DNA from: a virus
IMG/VR virus record: IMGVR_UViG_3300025769_000357
Coordinates: 1 to 36,189 of that record
Length of the DNA: 36,189 bases
Direction: 5' to 3' (one strand)
This document shows positions 17,248 to 24,417 of the stretch, piece after piece. The notes below the pieces were generated by a model that saw nothing but the letters and a program-made list of their open reading frames with translations, did not search any database and was not told the origin of the DNA. Both the position numbers and the translations under genes were made by a program. Each line of letters opens with the position of its first letter. Within the stretch, counting starts at the first letter, position 1.

Positions 17248-18105
17248 TTAACCTGCCAGACGACTGGCTAAGTCTGCATCATCCGCACTCATGTTTGCTT
17301 TGTTTGCCTCTTTGAACTCGCCCATAACAGATTCGTTGTGGCCACGAACAGTGTCAGCAAACTTCTTCATCAGGTCTTTATCATCATCAGTGATGCTAAC
17401 CTCTTTTACCAAAGACAACTTAGGTGTCCAGTAAAGTACGCTACCCTTCTTGTGCTTTTCAGTGGACATCTCGACCACTGCTTTTTGCATAAGAATTTTC
17501 TTACGGGTGAGGTTGTTCTCAATGAAGTCACGCACAGGCATAAAACCCGAACGCTTAAAGTACGCCACAAATGCCATACCTTCGATAGGAGAAGGTGAGC
17601 CATCAGCAAGGGTTGCGTTAGGCGCATCCAAGATACCATAGATAACTTGGTTACATGCAACTGACTTACTCAAAAGAAGGCGGGGGTCATCCGAAGACAG
17701 ACCTTCTTCTTCTTGGCGTGATAGTCGTCCGCACTTGTTGCCACCTACAGAATCAGGAAAGTCCCCTGACATAGAAGGCTTTTGCACAGACTTAGCCGCG
17801 AACTTACGCTCTTCGGCATCCCACAGTGACCACTCGTATGTACGCATGAGTGGACGAATGTTAACTGACTCTGCATACACAGGAGCGTTACCATTCCAGA
17901 TACGCCACGAACCACGCTTGAGCGGTAGGCCATCATCTGTTTCTGTATCGTAGTTAATAGTCAAGCGGGGCAGTCCCATCTTTGGTGCGTCACCGTCCTC
18001 AGACTTTTGACCGCTTGCCTTCATCAAAGTTTCGGCATCATCCGTATCGAATGCTGCTACCATATTGTCTAGTTCGTCATTTAGTGTTTGGAGTTCTGTT
18101 CCCAT
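17248..18105 (-). CDS. Putative single-stranded-DNA-binding protein
   Basis: A 285-aa protein with an acidic N-terminus (residues 1-40), a beta-rich middle with aromatic residues (GSWRIWNGNAPVYAESVNIR, MRTYEWSLWDAEERKFAAKS), an SVACNQVIYGILD core, and an acidic helical tail ending SADDADLASRLAG. Between polymerase and a recombination nuclease, with an acidic C-terminus, it fits the place and shape of a phage ssDNA-binding protein. No OB-fold signature can be proved by eye, so the name rests on position and general build. A strong GAGAGGA site precedes the start. Confidence 0.4.
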   Translation of the reverse strand: MGTELQTLNDELDNMVAAFDTDDAETLMKASGQKSEDGDAPKMGLPRLTINYDTETDDGLPLKRGSWRIWNGNAPVYAESVNIRPLMRTYEWSLWDAEERKFAAKSVQKPSMSGDFPDSVGGNKCGRLSRQEEEGLSSDDPRLLLSKSVACNQVIYGILDAPNATLADGSPSPIEGMAFVAYFKRSGFMPVRDFIENNLTRKKILMQKAVVEMSTEKHKKGSVLYWTPKLSLVKEVSITDDDKDLMKKFADTVRGHNESVMGEFKEANKANMSADDADLASRLAG

Positions 18106-18139
18106 GATGTCCTCTCTATGGGTTGGAGTTGTATAGCGA

Positions 18140-19687
18140 TTATACTTCTAATATAACTTCGGAGTCAAGCCAATTTTTACCTATTTTTAATTCTATTCCT
18201 ATAGGCATGTCATAGAAGACCCCGTATCTTTTTTGTGCTTCTTCATTTATCATTAGCATACAGCTAGATAGCACGTCAACACATTTCTCTTCCTCACCCG
18301 GATAAACATCTAGGACAATAGAATCGTGTACGGTATTACAGATAACTGACTTCATTTCTTGGCGGCGCATTTCCCTATCCAGCAACACCAAGCCCATCGG
18401 AAGAAGGTCAGCCGTGGCAAATCCCTGCACAGGGTAGTTACATATAGCAGTGCGGTCTGTGGCCGTACCCCAATCAGTCCACCTAGCATACGGAAAGGCA
18501 TACTGCCGCCCTGATGGTAACTGGATGTACTTGTGCATTACCGCATGTTTTTGCATACCGTCTTGCCACTCAGCAACCTGTGCATACTTGGTCTTGAAAG
18601 CGTTGTAATATCTTTTCTGGTCATCAGTGCCACTGGTGCCACCGTACAAGGGTTTGAATGTGTGCGCCTTGGCTTCTTGTCTGGTACACCCGATAATACC
18701 TGCGGTGATACTGTGTACGTCTGTGCCTTCCTGCACATCAGACATGACTGTCTCGTCCCCCGCAAGAAAGCCAGCAACCCTGAACTCCAACTGCGAGTAG
18801 TCCCCTTCTAGGATAGACCCGCCCTCGAACCTACTTTCCACGGCACGGCGAATCTCGAACGTGTTACCCCGTGGCATGTTCTGGAAGTTTGGGTTGCGGC
18901 TGGATAGTCGTCCGGTTGCTGTCACACACTGCATAAACTCTGTGTGGATAATACCGTTGGCATCCATGTTGTTTTCCATTCCTTCGAGGAAGGAACCGAC
19001 ATAGGTGCGAACCGCACTGTACCGTATGTACGACTCAGCAAACTCGCGGGCTTCACCTCGTAGGCTAGACAAAACCTGTTCCAAGGTTTCCTTGTCCGTC
19101 TTGAAGCCAGCCGCCGCAGTGCTGTAAACATCACGGGGTATGAGTTTGAAGCCCGCTACCTCACCAGTCGATTCGTAGCGCACTCCCTTGCCACCACAGG
19201 GCTTGCAGATTCTGATAGCCTTACCTAGTGTCCCGTCCTTCTTGCGGGCTGTGTAGCGTCCCTTGCCCCCGCAATCGGTACACTGACTGCCCTTGGTCTT
19301 GTACAGCACGTCTGTCTCGTTGATTACGTACCTGTTGAAGTCTTGACGGGACATGCGGGTTCGCCGCTTGGGCTTCATACCTGCACCCCGCAATTCCATC
19401 CCCAAGTTGAAGATGCTTGCCCAACGGGACTTGTTGCGTACGGCGCAGGAGTAGAACAGCTTGGAGCGGTCATCTGCACTGGCTAGGTTGATAGGGGTAT
19501 CCCCCATTGCGTTCGCGGCGAGTTCGGTTAGCCGCCGCTCTAGGGTGAACAGTTCGGTCTGGTACTGTTCTCTGATTTCGTCTAGGGTTTGTTTATTTAC
19601 TTTGATTCCGTTCTGCTCCATACGGGCAAGAACTTTTGTCATGTCAAGCGACAGACGCAAAGTGGGCAAGAGAGTCCGGTTGTTCAT
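18140..19687 (-). CDS. Family A DNA polymerase, with DnaJ-type zinc finger
   Basis: A 515-aa polymerase without its own exonuclease domain. Residues 1-30 (LLPTLRLSLDMTKVLARMEQ) are the usual entry to the Pol I thumb. A zinc finger, CTDCGGKG at 136-143 and CKPCGGKG at 161-168, is inserted in the thumb region. Motif A DYSQLEF holds Asp296. Motif B R336-x3-K340-x3-F344-x3-Y348 matches E. coli R754/K758/F762/Y766. Motif C VHDS holds Asp455. The ATG at 19687 has GAGGA about seven bases upstream and overlaps the exonuclease gene by 44 bases in another frame. DnaJ-domain-bearing polymerases are a reported trait of HMO-2011-type phages. Confidence 0.93.
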   Translation of the reverse strand: MNNRTLLPTLRLSLDMTKVLARMEQNGIKVNKQTLDEIREQYQTELFTLERRLTELAANAMGDTPINLASADDRSKLFYSCAVRNKSRWASIFNLGMELRGAGMKPKRRTRMSRQDFNRYVINETDVLYKTKGSQCTDCGGKGRYTARKKDGTLGKAIRICKPCGGKGVRYESTGEVAGFKLIPRDVYSTAAAGFKTDKETLEQVLSSLRGEAREFAESYIRYSAVRTYVGSFLEGMENNMDANGIIHTEFMQCVTATGRLSSRNPNFQNMPRGNTFEIRRAVESRFEGGSILEGDYSQLEFRVAGFLAGDETVMSDVQEGTDVHSITAGIIGCTRQEAKAHTFKPLYGGTSGTDDQKRYYNAFKTKYAQVAEWQDGMQKHAVMHKYIQLPSGRQYAFPYARWTDWGTATDRTAICNYPVQGFATADLLPMGLVLLDREMRRQEMKSVICNTVHDSIVLDVYPGEEEKCVDVLSSCMLMINEEAQKRYGVFYDMPIGIELKIGKNWLDSEVILEV

Positions 19688-20231
19688 TGAATAGTTCCTC
19701 AAATGTAGTGCCAAAGGCTTCGAGTTGTGCAAGTGCTACTTGCTCTGTAGATAGTACATCGGCAATGCCGTATTCTTTAATCACATCCCAAGGAATGTCA
19801 TAAAACGTTTTACCTTCCTTGAAATACGGTGTGATAACGTCCTTCTGCTTTTGTACGTCACTATACTTTTCTGCAAGAGAAGCAAGTCCCAGAGGCCATC
19901 TCTGCGACCTCGCCAGTATATATTCCGAAACCATCGTGTCATAGATATGTCCCTCGTATGTAAAGCCACATTCACGTAGCCAGTTTAAGTCAAACTTAAA
20001 GTTTTGTCCAATGATAACGTCAGCGTAGTTGAGTGCCGTTTGCATATCTTGGGCGGCACTGTCCGTGGGTGGCTCAGTGCTGTGGTAGTAGCAGTCGTAG
20101 AATACCCGCTCCTCGTTTAACCACTTGTAACCTATTGAAACCAAAGAGTTTCCAAAGTAAGGCAGGGGTGTTGTCCTACCGTTGGCACGTTCTTTGTGCG
20201 TGGTCTCCACGTCTAGGGTTAGTACGTTCAT
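19644..20231 (-). CDS. 3'-5' exonuclease (proofreading part of split family A polymerase)
   Basis: A 195-aa DnaQ-like exonuclease. Exo I is L-D-V-E-T (Asp7, Glu9), Exo II I-I-G-Q-N-F-K-F-D-L (Asp81) and Exo III Y-G-I-A-D (Tyr154, Asp158). The family A polymerase domain follows in a separate, overlapping frame, so proofreading and synthesis are made as two chains that presumably reassociate. The last 20 residues or so (FEELFNEQPDSLAHFASVA) are read in the frame overlapping the polymerase start. GGGGA precedes the ATG, which overlaps the 49-aa upstream gene by four bases. Confidence 0.92.
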   Translation of the reverse strand: MNVLTLDVETTHKERANGRTTPLPYFGNSLVSIGYKWLNEERVFYDCYYHSTEPPTDSAAQDMQTALNYADVIIGQNFKFDLNWLRECGFTYEGHIYDTMVSEYILARSQRWPLGLASLAEKYSDVQKQKDVITPYFKEGKTFYDIPWDVIKEYGIADVLSTEQVALAQLEAFGTTFEELFNEQPDSLAHFASVA

Positions 20232-20377
20232 TCCATTTCCCCAAATATCTTACCTGCAAAGTATTTGGCTAATATTTCTATAGAAGCCTCGTTAAACTGT
20301 GGATACCTTTTGCGCAAGCGTTCATACTCTTCTTCGTATATGCGTTCTAGTATTTCTTCGTTCTCGTGATTGCTCAT
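20228..20377 (-). CDS. Short acidic helical protein, 49 aa
   Basis: The helicase stop overlaps an ATG at 20377 (TAATG) that opens a 49-codon frame. An earlier ATG at 20431 lies inside the helicase and is less likely. The protein is one charged helix (NEEILERIYEEEYERLRKRY) followed by a second (EASIEILAKYFAGKIFGEME). It overlaps the exonuclease gene by four bases. Coupled on both sides within the replisome genes, it could be a small adaptor for helicase or exonuclease, but no family is recognised. Confidence 0.65.
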   Translation of the reverse strand: MSNHENEEILERIYEEEYERLRKRYPQFNEASIEILAKYFAGKIFGEME

Positions 20378-21615
20378 TAGTAATACACTCCTCTTTGCAC
20401 ATCGATGTGGCTTGTAAACATACCGTGCCACCCGTTAAGTTTATTTTTTGAAATACAAATGTGTCGTACCGTATTCTCTTCTTCTGATGTTCCTGTCTTG
20501 CCAATGCCTATGATGACATCTGCTTCACCAGCCTTACCTGTACGCGAACCATCCAACATAGCATAGTCAATGAACTGACGGTCATGTGCCTCGAAGCTGG
20601 CCTGACTGACCGACCATACCATAAGTTTGTTACGCTTGGCAATCTCCCGCGCAAGCACATAGGTTTCCTTGAGGCGTTCGTCACCACGGTTGAACTCACC
20701 AGCAACCCTGAATTTATCTAGCTGGTCACAGAACATTACATCGGGTTCGTTTAGCTGGGCATAATCATTTAATTCATCCATAGATGTACCCACAGAATCC
20801 ATGACAGTCAGGTACGGTTCTATCTCTTCGGCGTACCGCATCTTGAGTGTGTCAGATTGTTGACGCATCTCTTCACGGGTCAGTCGGAATATTGACTGTA
20901 TAATTCTCAGCTTGATTTTTTCAGCAGGTTCCTCGTTAGCCCAATACACCACCTTTTGCTGTCGCCGTATGTACCCTGCGGCAATGAAGGCACAGAAGGT
21001 GGTCTTGCCTACCTCTGGACGGGCAAAGATAATACCAAGGTTGCCCCTATCCGTTCCTGACAAATGTTCGGACAACAAGTCCCAATCAAAAGGGAAGTCG
21101 GGTTCGCCTGTCTCCTCTTCCATTAGTTGTTCAAAGCCTTTGTCCATTTCACTATAGGTAGTTTTGTCCGACATCCGACCATCCTCTACCATATCAATTA
21201 GGGTCTTGAGTTCGCCAAAGTGTTCGGACTCCCCTGTAAAGATTGCTATAGCTTTCTCACCAATCTGCCGCGCACGGTCACGCACCCAGAAGTTACGCAC
21301 AATGTCCATCTCTAGGTCACCAGCATCGGACATGTGGGTGGGTAGGTTGTCAACTATACCGTACAGTTCTTCCATAGCCGACAGGGGCGTGGCAGGGTTA
21401 CGGTCTGCAATGATTGCCGATAGCTGTCGAGGGTGCAAGGTCACATCGTACTTCTTATGCCCGTGTGTGATTGCATCGAACACGGTAGCGTACCGTCCCT
21501 CGAACATGTCACGGGTAACAATGTTCTTTACCCGACCATAAAAGTCCTTATTTAGTATGTAGCCCAGAACCTGTAGTTCAAGGGACGTATTTTTCGAGTG
21601 TTCGTTCTCGTTCAT
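20377..21615 (-). CDS. Replicative DNA helicase (DnaB/T7 gp4 C-terminal type)
   Basis: A 412-aa RecA-fold helicase. Walker A is ARPEVGKTT at 198-206, a catalytic-Glu region YWANEEP follows at 224-230, Walker B DVMFCDQLDKF at 292-302, and the sensor motif WSVSQASF at 334-341 (Gln338). The N-terminal 180 residues are helical and include a DnaB-N-like part. It lacks a primase domain; the primase is the preceding gene and overlaps it by 38 bases, so a T7 gp4-like machine is made from two chains. It unwinds DNA ahead of the polymerase encoded two genes downstream. Confidence 0.93.
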   Translation of the reverse strand: MNENEHSKNTSLELQVLGYILNKDFYGRVKNIVTRDMFEGRYATVFDAITHGHKKYDVTLHPRQLSAIIADRNPATPLSAMEELYGIVDNLPTHMSDAGDLEMDIVRNFWVRDRARQIGEKAIAIFTGESEHFGELKTLIDMVEDGRMSDKTTYSEMDKGFEQLMEEETGEPDFPFDWDLLSEHLSGTDRGNLGIIFARPEVGKTTFCAFIAAGYIRRQQKVVYWANEEPAEKIKLRIIQSIFRLTREEMRQQSDTLKMRYAEEIEPYLTVMDSVGTSMDELNDYAQLNEPDVMFCDQLDKFRVAGEFNRGDERLKETYVLAREIAKRNKLMVWSVSQASFEAHDRQFIDYAMLDGSRTGKAGEADVIIGIGKTGTSEEENTVRHICISKNKLNGWHGMFTSHIDVQRGVYY

Positions 21616-22375
21616 CGTTGTTCATATCCTTCAAATCTTTGTTCAATACAAGCAAGCTGGCGGGCATGTGACCCTGTAGTTTTCTTACCAGTTGCAAACC
21701 TTTTGCTGTTGCGTCTTTATCCAACGCCACAATTACTTTATCATATCTTTTTAGGATAGGCAAGTGGCTGTCCAATAGGTTAGTACCCAGCAGGGCTATC
21801 CCCGAAAAAATATCAGATACACAGCAAGCACTAGCACAATCTTCCAAAAGAATAGCGACACGTCCTGTGCCGCAAACGAAAGGATAACCTGATTTTCCAT
21901 ATCTCCACCATTTTGGTTTTTGGTTTGTTAGGGTGCGACCCGCCGCATCGATAACCTTGCGACCATCCTTTACAAGATAGACCACACGGTTCATGCGAAA
22001 GTCGTAGCGAATGTCTGCGCGACCTTCTTGGTACGCAGGGTAGGCATTTACTTTTTTTACGTAAGATTCTGCCGCGTGTTCGCGGGACAGTGCCACGAAA
22101 GTATCGGGCAACTCGAAAGACCCCGTGTGAATGTCGGGTCTTGGTGTGGGCTTTACTTTGGATAGCAAAGGATGGTAGGGTGCGTCTTTCCTGATTCGGA
22201 ATCCTGTCCGACCGCGAACACCACAGTCAGCGTGAAAACAAAACCACAGGCGTTCACCACCCGTGTCACTAACGCTAAACGTATTCTTTTTGCCACACGC
22301 AGGGCAGTCCATACGCAACTGACCTTCGGGTGCAATAGACAAATCTGCAACGTAATCTTTTATCCAAGATGTCAT
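21578..22375 (-). CDS. DNA primase (zinc-binding plus TOPRIM)
   Basis: A 265-aa primase. Zinc-binding cysteines are C24/C27 (CPAC) and C46/C51 (CFHADC). The central part carries RNRVVYLVKDG-like strands (DFRMNRVVYLVKDGRKVI, 125-142). The TOPRIM domain shows ILLEDCASAC (Glu178) and VIVALDKDATAKG (Asp219, Asp221). It makes RNA primers for lagging-strand synthesis. First gene of the leftward replication operon, it sits downstream of a candidate promoter at 22399-22427. Confidence 0.93.
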   Translation of the reverse strand: MTSWIKDYVADLSIAPEGQLRMDCPACGKKNTFSVSDTGGERLWFCFHADCGVRGRTGFRIRKDAPYHPLLSKVKPTPRPDIHTGSFELPDTFVALSREHAAESYVKKVNAYPAYQEGRADIRYDFRMNRVVYLVKDGRKVIDAAGRTLTNQKPKWWRYGKSGYPFVCGTGRVAILLEDCASACCVSDIFSGIALLGTNLLDSHLPILKRYDKVIVALDKDATAKGLQLVRKLQGHMPASLLVLNKDLKDMNNDERERTLEKYVP

Positions 22376-22398
22376 GTGTGTTTCCTTTCATGGCAAAA

Positions 22399-22427
22399 CA
22401 GATACGCTAGAAATTATTTTCAGTCAA
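22399..22427 (-). promoter_or_regulatory. Candidate leftward sigma70 promoter of replication operon
   Basis: On the minus strand TTGACT (22427-22422) is followed after exactly 17 bases by TATCTG (22404-22399), 24 bases before the primase ATG. The -35 is near consensus; the -10 is only half. It is the only good hexamer pair in this divergent gap for the leftward operon. Confidence 0.45.
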
Positions 22428-22441
22428 GTGCATTTTTGTTG

Positions 22442-22480
22442 TTGACGTGGGTTGACAAAACTGATACCCATTAAAGAGAA
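22442..22480 (+). promoter_or_regulatory. Candidate rightward early promoter with doubled GTTGAC
   Basis: GTTGACG (22441-22447) and GTTGACA (22451-22457) lie ten bases apart, directly after a T-rich run (ATTTTTGTT). Neither has a clear -10 at the right distance (TACCCA or AGAGAA), so strength or dependence on an activator is uncertain. The position, 50-60 bases before the first rightward gene and back-to-back with the leftward promoter, supports a divergent control region. The same T-run plus GTTGACA occurs at 23129 and 29381. Confidence 0.4.
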
Positions 22481-22503
22481 CAAACCCTATAGGTAACCCT
22501 ACT

Positions 22504-22647
22504 ATGAAAAAGATTAATAGAATCAACCCTATAGCTAAACAGTTACCTAAGTTTGGTAAGCAAGTAATACCTGACAAAAGAAAAACATTACAGGATAAAC
22601 AGGCAAAGAAAGAAATGTATGATGCCAAGACCGATAAAGATACTTGA
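22504..22647 (+). CDS. Short basic protein, 47 aa, first rightward early gene
   Basis: The ATG at 22504 opens a 47-residue frame: MKKINRINPIAKQLPKFGKQ, then VIPDKRKTLQDKQAKKEMYD. It is strongly basic. Short KKINRINP-type proteins are frequent in marine phage early regions. The stop at 22647 overlaps the start of the RHH-like gene by 29 bases. Its role may be regulatory or RNA/DNA binding, but this is inferred from charge only. Confidence 0.6.
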   Translation: MKKINRINPIAKQLPKFGKQVIPDKRKTLQDKQAKKEMYDAKTDKDT

Positions 22648-22816
22648 ACCAACAAAACCTTACAACATGATGATTAAGGTTAGTCAGTTTGAAAAACTAA
22701 CTGCAATAGCAGAACACATGCAAAAGACAAGCCTAGAACAGGTAGCAGTAGCAGACATAATCCGTGACGCTATAGATGTTTACCTGAGTGCCATCGAGGA
22801 AGAAGATGAAAACTAA
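22619..22816 (+). CDS. Ribbon-helix-helix-like DNA-binding protein
   Basis: A 65-aa protein with tandem ATGs at 22619 and 22622. The part MMIKVSQFEKLTAIAEHMQK could be strand plus helix A, and ADIIRDAIDVYLSAIEEE helix B of a ribbon-helix-helix fold, as in Arc/CopG repressors. As a small DNA-binding protein early in the rightward operon, it may control the divergent promoters just upstream. The acidic tail EEEDEN contains the GAGGAAGAAG ribosome site for the following gene. Confidence 0.5.
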   Translation: MMPRPIKILEPTKPYNMMIKVSQFEKLTAIAEHMQKTSLEQVAVADIIRDAIDVYLSAIEEEDEN

Positions 22817-23072
22817 TTTGAAAACGCCCAAGCTAAAAGTCGAAGTCATATCCCCTGCCGAAGGAAGGTGGGAAGTTCTTGTACCCGCATCGTCTGTGAG
22901 ATTGGGGGAAACATCCCGCGAACTTGTCAAGTCAAAAGATTGTGTAGATTATCTGCGGCTTGTCACTGCTTATGTGGGAAAAACTGAAAAAGAATGTAAA
23001 AAATGGCTTGACGCAAACGAAAAGAACGTGGTAAGAATAGGCATACCTTATGAGGTTGCTCCTTCCCCATAA
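22806..23072 (+). CDS. Hypothetical early protein, 88 aa
   Basis: Start at ATG 22806 gives MKTNLKTPKLKVEVISPAEG; a start 18 bases earlier would add six residues without a better ribosome site. The N-terminal half is beta (KVEVISPAEGRWEVLVPASS) and the C-terminal half helical (YLRLVTAYVGKTEKECKKWL). The gene overlaps its predecessor by 11 bases and ends 28 bases before a strong terminator. No family recognised. Confidence 0.6.
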   Translation: MKTNLKTPKLKVEVISPAEGRWEVLVPASSVRLGETSRELVKSKDCVDYLRLVTAYVGKTEKECKKWLDANEKNVVRIGIPYEVAPSP

Positions 23073-23100
23073 GGTTGCTTTCATGTTGTTGTGTGGAAAG

Positions 23101-23137
23101 CAGGGGTGGCATTGATTTGTCGCCCCTGTTTTTTTTT
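23101..23137 (+). terminator. Strong Rho-independent terminator
   Basis: CAGGGGTGGCA (23101-23111) pairs with TGTCGCCCCTG (23118-23128) over 11 positions, two of them G-U, with a 6-base loop, followed by nine T (23129-23137). It ends the short early transcript 22504-23072. A -35-like TTGACA starts two bases after the T-run, so terminator and next promoter abut. Confidence 0.9.
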
Positions 23138-23138
23138 G

Positions 23139-23168
23139 TTGACAGGCAACATTTGTTTGTTGTATGGG
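23139..23168 (+). promoter_or_regulatory. Candidate sigma70 promoter directly after terminator
   Basis: Consensus TTGACA (23139-23144) is followed after 18 bases by TATGGG (23163-23168), a weak -10. A short inverted repeat GTTG-ACAGG-CAAC (23138-23150) overlaps the -35 and could be an operator. It would drive the block of small genes starting at 23202. Confidence 0.45.
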
Positions 23169-23181
23169 TAACTTAATGCAA

Positions 23182-23206
23182 ACAACACAAGGACAAAGCA
23201 GATGAA
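23182..23206 (+). repeat. 25-bp translation-start repeat, copy 1
   Basis: A perfect 25-base sequence with AAGGACAAAGCAGATGAA at its 3' end covers the ribosome site and first codons of the gene at 23202 and occurs again at 23517-23541 before the gene at 23537. Confidence 0.9.
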
Positions 23207-23540
23207 TTATAGAGTAGTATCTTGGGAAAAAGATGAAAGCATAAAAGAAGTAAAAGTATTTAAGGTTTGTTCTAGCTTTCAAGAGGCCAGTACATATGTG
23301 GAAGATTGGAATCATAGCGAATATTACTTGAGTACACAATTCAATGAAGATGGGTGGCCTGACTATATATATTTTATTCAAAAGTTAAACAACAAAGGCG
23401 AGTGGGTGGAATACGACCAATTTGACTTTGAGGATGATGGAGGCTGTTTGCACGAATTAAATGAACATTGTCTTAAAGAATCTTATGAAACGCAACGGGC
23501 ATCTCCTAGATACTACACAACACAAGGACAAAGCAGATGA
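23202..23540 (+). CDS. Hypothetical early protein, 112 aa
   Basis: A 112-aa acidic protein (MNYRVVSWEKDESIKEVKVF at the start; EYDQFDFEDDGGCLHELNEH later). It has a compact alternating strand-helix N-terminal half typical of small phage proteins (SFQEASTYVEDWNHSEYYLS). Its last nine residues, YYTTQGQSR, are encoded largely by the second copy of the 25-bp start repeat, so its C-terminus depends on that duplicated element. AAGGA lies eight bases before the ATG. Function unknown. Confidence 0.6.
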   Translation: MNYRVVSWEKDESIKEVKVFKVCSSFQEASTYVEDWNHSEYYLSTQFNEDGWPDYIYFIQKLNNKGEWVEYDQFDFEDDGGCLHELNEHCLKESYETQRASPRYYTTQGQSR

Positions 23541-23541
23541 A
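23517..23541 (+). repeat. 25-bp translation-start repeat, copy 2
   Basis: Identical to 23182-23206. It ends the previous reading frame (TTQGQSR then TGA) and at the same time supplies AAGGA and the ATG of the gene at 23537. Confidence 0.9.
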
Positions 23542-23761
23542 AAAGAAACTGTACAACGTCAAGATTGACCTGACCGTTTGGTATGACCGCAACTTTGAGA
23601 TTGAGGCGTACGATGAACTAGAAGCAGAAGTAAAAGCGCGTGAGATGGCAAGGGAACAGACCCAGCACTTGATTGGTGTTGACATAGATGTGGAAAACGA
23701 TGGTGGCTGGGCGTATGGTGACCAAGACTATAGCACTGCGTATGTGGAGCTAGAAGAATGA
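23537..23761 (+). CDS. Hypothetical early protein, 74 aa
   Basis: A 74-aa acidic protein starting MKKKLYNVKIDLTVWYDRNF, followed by a helix (AYDELEAEVKAREMAREQTQ) and a W/Y-rich end (GGWAYGDQDYSTAYVELEE). The strand-helix-strand plan with alternating residues is common among small phage proteins of unknown role. Its stop overlaps the next ATG by four bases (ATGA). Confidence 0.6.
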   Translation: MKKKLYNVKIDLTVWYDRNFEIEAYDELEAEVKAREMAREQTQHLIGVDIDVENDGGWAYGDQDYSTAYVELEE

Positions 23762-23916
23762 ACTGCTGGCATTGTAAGCACGAACTGATATGGGGCAGTG
23801 ACCACGACATATCAGAGGAAACAGAAAACTTTAGCATCCTTACAAATTTGCATTGCCCTAATTGTGGATGTGATGTAGATGTTTGGTATCCAAAGCGGGA
23901 GAATGATGATGACTAG
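23758..23916 (+). CDS. Small zinc-ribbon protein, 52 aa
   Basis: An ATG at 23758 opens a frame with two cysteine knuckles, MNCWHCKHELIWGSDHD at 1-17 and LHCPNCGCDV at 31-40, giving a C-x2-C ... C-x2-C zinc ribbon. This short ribbon is widespread in phages. The product could bind zinc and nucleic acid or protein; nothing specific is shown. The gene is coupled to its predecessor by ATGA, and its C-terminal codons (RENDDD) hold the GGAG site of the next gene. Confidence 0.75.
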   Translation: MNCWHCKHELIWGSDHDISEETENFSILTNLHCPNCGCDVDVWYPKRENDDD

Positions 23917-24052
23917 GAAAGAGTTTTGGGAGTGGATGGAAACTTGCCCTGCAAAAGAAAACGCTGACCCATCAGGTTGGTTTCTTGCTGATGACATGGG
24001 TGATGAATGTCGTGTATTCTTTTACTTTGATGGAGACGAAGATGAAGTTTGA
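23909..24052 (+). CDS. Short hypothetical protein, 47 aa
   Basis: Three in-frame ATGs occur at 23903, 23906 and 23909. The last is seven bases from GGAG and is preferred, giving MTRKEFWEWMETCPAKENAD, then PSGWFLADDMGDECRVFFYF. An N-terminal EFWEWM and an FFYFDGDEDEV end are seen. It overlaps both neighbours. Function unknown; the packing of starts and stops supports expression. Confidence 0.55.
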   Translation: MTRKEFWEWMETCPAKENADPSGWFLADDMGDECRVFFYFDGDEDEV

Positions 24053-24233
24053 CCCTGATAAAACTTATGGTGCAGTGGTTATGGATATGCCAATAGCCGT
24101 AGTGGATATGGAAGCTGATGATTATGTCCGTAATGAGGATGGAAGCGTCAAGCTGTTTAACATTCCCAACTATGACTATTCATACATCTGTGATGACGTG
24201 GATGTGGATTACTTAGAGGAAAGGAGTGAGTAA
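24042..24233 (+). CDS. Hypothetical protein, 63 aa
   Basis: Start at ATG 24042 (MKFDPDKTYGAVVMDMPIAV), with GGAG about six bases upstream inside the preceding gene's last codons; an upstream ATG at 23985 in the same frame is deep inside that gene. Very acidic, with Y/D-rich end (YDYSYICDDVDVDYLEERSE). Family not recognised. Confidence 0.55.
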   Translation: MKFDPDKTYGAVVMDMPIAVVDMEADDYVRNEDGSVKLFNIPNYDYSYICDDVDVDYLEERSE

Positions 24234-24234
24234 G

Positions 24235-24417
24235 ATGATAACGCTCAACCTACCACCGAAACAAGTCAACGCGATGCTAGTTGCAATGGACTCTGAGATT
24301 GATTATACATTTGAGATGGGTGGCAGACCTGATTGGGAAACATTTCCAGAGATTGCCGCACTGCTAATGGCATACTATACAACACGTTGTAAATTTGAGG
24401 AGAACCAAGATGCCTAA
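24235..24417 (+). CDS. Hypothetical protein, 60 aa
   Basis: Start at ATG 24235, eight bases after AGGAG; a GTG at 24226 is also in frame. The sequence begins MITLNLPPKQVNAMLVAMDS and is mostly helical. It ends KFEENQDA, an ending shared with the next gene, because both gene ends are built from the same seam sequence (GAGGARAACCAAGATGCC) that starts the following gene. Confidence 0.55.
   Translation: MITLNLPPKQVNAMLVAMDSEIDYTFEMGGRPDWETFPEIAALLMAYYTTRCKFEENQDA

Noticed and set aside
22376-22503. Replication origin in the divergent gap
   Set aside because: A modest AT-rich stretch exists, but there are no iterons or other origin marks; the promoters explain the gap.
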